Positions 62,657 through 64,000 of a stretch of 64,000 nucleotides of DNA are shown one piece after another. The stretch spans positions 1 through 64,000 of the forward strand of contig JAEZRV010000098.1 of NCBI GenBank assembly GCA_023444055.1, in the 5' to 3' direction. The position numbers were made by a program, and so were the translations under genes. Below the pieces are notes generated by a model. The model made no database searches, was not told where the DNA came from, and saw only the letters and a list, made by a program, of their open reading frames with translations. The stretch comes from Bacillota bacterium (GTDB lineage Bacteria; Bacillota; Clostridia; Acetivibrionales; DSM-1351). The first letter of the stretch is position 1. Each line of letters begins with the position of its first letter.

Positions 62657-63046
62657 TTACGGCACATTAATCGTAGTCTGCCCAGGTGTATTAATCTGTA
62701 TGACTCCGCCCCACATACACATAAGCTTTGAACTATTATTTAAAGCAGGAAAATTTCCTAAAAGCACTGTGGGCGAGCCGGGTGCCCATGGTGCAGCAAG
62801 TACAGGAATACATGGCATTGGGGTTAACACACCTAGTGCAGCTGCCGTTGCTGAGGCAACCGTTGGATTTGCCAATGAACTGCACATCCCGAAGGGGAGG
62901 ATATTTACCATTGGAACGTTATCCATGATATTGGCAGCAGGCATATTACTACTCACAACCTTACTTTTTGGAAGCACCATAAGGCAGGATGGAGCTGCGC
63001 CGAAACTGCATTGGAGCTGTGCTCCACAACAAACTAATAAACCCAT
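62657..63046 (-). CDS. DUF4280 PAAR-like spike tip protein
   Basis: A ~129-residue protein with the DUF4280 pattern: GAQLQCSFGAAPSCLMVLP, NIMDNVPMVNILPFGMCSSL, ANPTVASATAAALGVLTPMP and ALNNSSKLMCMWGGVIQI. Conserved Cys residues fit a metal-stabilised PAAR-like cone that sharpens the VgrG spike. It lies on the opposite strand to the rest of the eCIS, so it has its own promoter. Met at 63046 is the start nearest the domain; in-frame Mets at 63073, 63088 and 63130 are possible, and none has a clear ribosome site. The plus-strand reading frame opposite has no family features. Confidence 0.85.
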   Translation of the reverse strand: MGLLVCCGAQLQCSFGAAPSCLMVLPKSKVVSSNMPAANIMDNVPMVNILPFGMCSSLANPTVASATAAALGVLTPMPCIPVLAAPWAPGSPTVLLGNFPALNNSSKLMCMWGGVIQINTPGQTTINVP

Positions 63047-63096
63047 AATAATTACCAAGCCATCATTAAACATAAAATAGAAATGCATAATCAAGT

Positions 63097-63198
63097 TATT
63101 GATTTTGACAACTTTTATTGCTTTTGTCAATTAATTGGTTTTGCAAATTTTTATTGACTTTGGCAATTTATTGACTTCGCCAATTCATTGACTCTGGG
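63097..63198. repeat. Degenerate short tandem repeat array C
   Basis: Five or six copies of a 17-22-base unit near TTGACTTTGGCAATTTA lie upstream of the DUF4280 gene. The core word TGACTTYGGCAA is shared with the array at 30880-31110. It may contain or affect the DUF4280 promoter. Confidence 0.55.
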
Positions 63199-63215
63199 CT
63201 TGGTACCTCCTTTAT

Positions 63216-63306
63216 CTATTTTTTAAACTACTTTCAATGATGTTTTCTGTTTTTTAACTACTTTCTCAGATGCTATCTGTTTTTTAACTACTTTCCACGA
63301 TGTTTT
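63216..63306 (-). repeat. Three 30-bp repeats overlapping the 3' end of the MORN gene
   Basis: On the minus strand each unit contains GAAAGTAGTTAAAAAACAG or a close variant. The first unit is the end of the MORN protein gene (..ESS stop) and two further copies follow in the spacer, so the gene's tail has been duplicated in tandem. Confidence 0.7.
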
Positions 63307-64000
63307 CAGTTTCTATCTCTATATATTCCAAGGAATCCGTTGTATCGTTAAAGTACAGTGTATATATGTATTCATTCTCTGTAAAGCTTACAATAGTGAA
63401 ATCATCAAGCTTGTAAAAAACTGGGTCACCCATCTCTTGTATCATGGGGAGGTCTTTGAAAGTTTTATAGCTTATTCCGCAAGAAATATCCGATACGGTG
63501 CTTTCTCCTGAAACTCTCACAACTTGAACCACAGGTGTTTTTTGAGTTGGGGATAAGGGCTCCATTATAAACTCAATTGCGTACTTTTCATAGCTTAAGG
63601 TTATTCCTTTTTCCGTAGGTGTAGTTGTGGGTGGCGTCGAAGGTGTAGATGCAGGCGCAGAAGTAGGTGTAGGAGAGACTGTAGCTGTTGGTATTGAGCC
63701 AATAGGGTTATCATCGGTTATTGCACCCAATGATGCAGCAGATATATCATCAGAAGGTTTGTCAGGTTCACCAACAATTTCTTTCAATTTTGATTCGGAG
63801 AGTCCGAGAAATCCTTGATAAAAAGGATTTCCATCCTTAAAATAACCTTTATATATATCTCCAAGCTTTTCGTTATAGAGTGTTCCAATTCCATTATATT
63901 TATTATCGGAAAAACACCCTTTGTATAATACATTCCCATCTATAGTGTATTCAGTGCCTTCGCCTGAAAAATTGCCTTTTTTATATCCGCCTTCATATTC
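63284..64000 (-). CDS. MORN-repeat protein, 5' end beyond the window
   Basis: The frame is open from the right edge to the stop at 63284 (238 residues present). The first ~65 residues are MORN repeats (YEGGYKKGNFSGEGT, LYKGCFSDNKYNGIGTLY, IYKGYFKDGNPFYQGFLGLS), followed by KLKEIVGEPDKPS. A Pro/Thr/Ser linker then leads to a ~95-residue C-terminal beta-rich domain (SYEKYAIEFIMEPL...LYFNDTTDSLEYIEIE) of unknown family. A TTG at 63787 is inside the frame and should not be used as start. Its relation to the eCIS is unknown; it may be secreted or membrane-anchored by a part outside the window. Confidence 0.8.
   Translation of the reverse strand, partial: EYEGGYKKGNFSGEGTEYTIDGNVLYKGCFSDNKYNGIGTLYNEKLGDIYKGYFKDGNPFYQGFLGLSESKLKEIVGEPDKPSDDISAASLGAITDDNPIGSIPTATVSPTPTSAPASTPSTPPTTTPTEKGITLSYEKYAIEFIMEPLSPTQKTPVVQVVRVSGESTVSDISCGISYKTFKDLPMIQEMGDPVFYKLDDFTIVSFTENEYIYTLYFNDTTDSLEYIEIETENIVESS

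Noticed and set aside
62652..63080. 142-residue plus-strand reading frame
   Set aside because: The opposite strand carries an unmistakable DUF4280 protein; the plus frame has no family features or ribosome site.

Overview
The window is AT-rich, with strong Shine-Dalgarno sites and a clostridial gene style. Six large secreted polysaccharidases end in duplicated type I dockerins, which points to a mesophilic, cellulosome-forming Clostridium of the Ruminiclostridium / C. cellulovorans kind. The species assignment is inference. No rRNA, tRNA or CRISPR array was seen.

Layout. 1-2.7 kb: the 3' end of a chemotaxis receptor and a secreted RCC1-repeat protein. 2.9-8.6 kb: a decayed zone with an RloB-like pseudogene, about 1 kb of non-coding DNA and a Mu-like prophage remnant (Mor activator, gpT head protein, gpI protease, gpG morphogenesis protein, an excisionase-like HTH protein and an unknown protein), with no transposase, portal or tail genes. 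8.7-17.8 kb: alanyl-, asparaginyl- and prolyl-tRNA synthetase genes, interspersed with sfsA, ferritin and small genes; the AlaRS is sequence-divergent. 18.6-37 kb: a polysaccharide-degradation island with GH5, GH9-CBM3, GH9, CBM35-GH26, GH5 and PL10-CE8 enzymes, all with dockerins. A secreted serpin, a GH13-type branching enzyme and a YhhN membrane protein lie among them. 37.2-38.7 kb: a six-helix chemotaxis receptor.

39-63 kb: a nearly complete extracellular contractile injection system (eCIS; Afp/PVC/MAC-like). In order: AAA+ ATPase, DUF4157 protein, putative HNH-like nuclease cargo, DUF4255 cap protein, accessory beta-domain protein, one sheath, tube 1, tail-assembly-type zinc-ribbon protein, a DUF6760-like frame with no normal start codon, tube 2, a large repeat protein, LysM hub protein, VgrG/gp5-gp27-like spike, gp25, two large baseplate proteins, a gpI-like tail protein, a conserved eCIS protein, and a DUF4280 PAAR-like tip on the opposite strand. 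The window closes in a MORN-repeat protein gene running off the right edge.

How it fits together: the cellulosomal enzymes attach through their dockerins to scaffoldins encoded elsewhere and attack cellulose, mannan and pectin. The eCIS genes would build a phage-tail-like particle (tube in a contractile sheath on a baseplate, spike tipped by DUF4280), capped by the DUF4255 protein with help from the ATPase, and probably carrying the nuclease-like protein.

Most interesting non-gene signals: (i) a hairpin placed exactly between Shine-Dalgarno and AUG of the sheath gene; (ii) a G5 run plus perfect hairpin at the junction of the tail-assembly gene and the start-less DUF6760-like frame, suggesting recoding; (iii) a small inverted-repeat element present three times, once just upstream of proS and once inside the eCIS operon, where it carries a nested, highly structured insert; (iv) a structured ~82-bp repeat found twice; (v) a nested repeat expansion in an eCIS structural gene.
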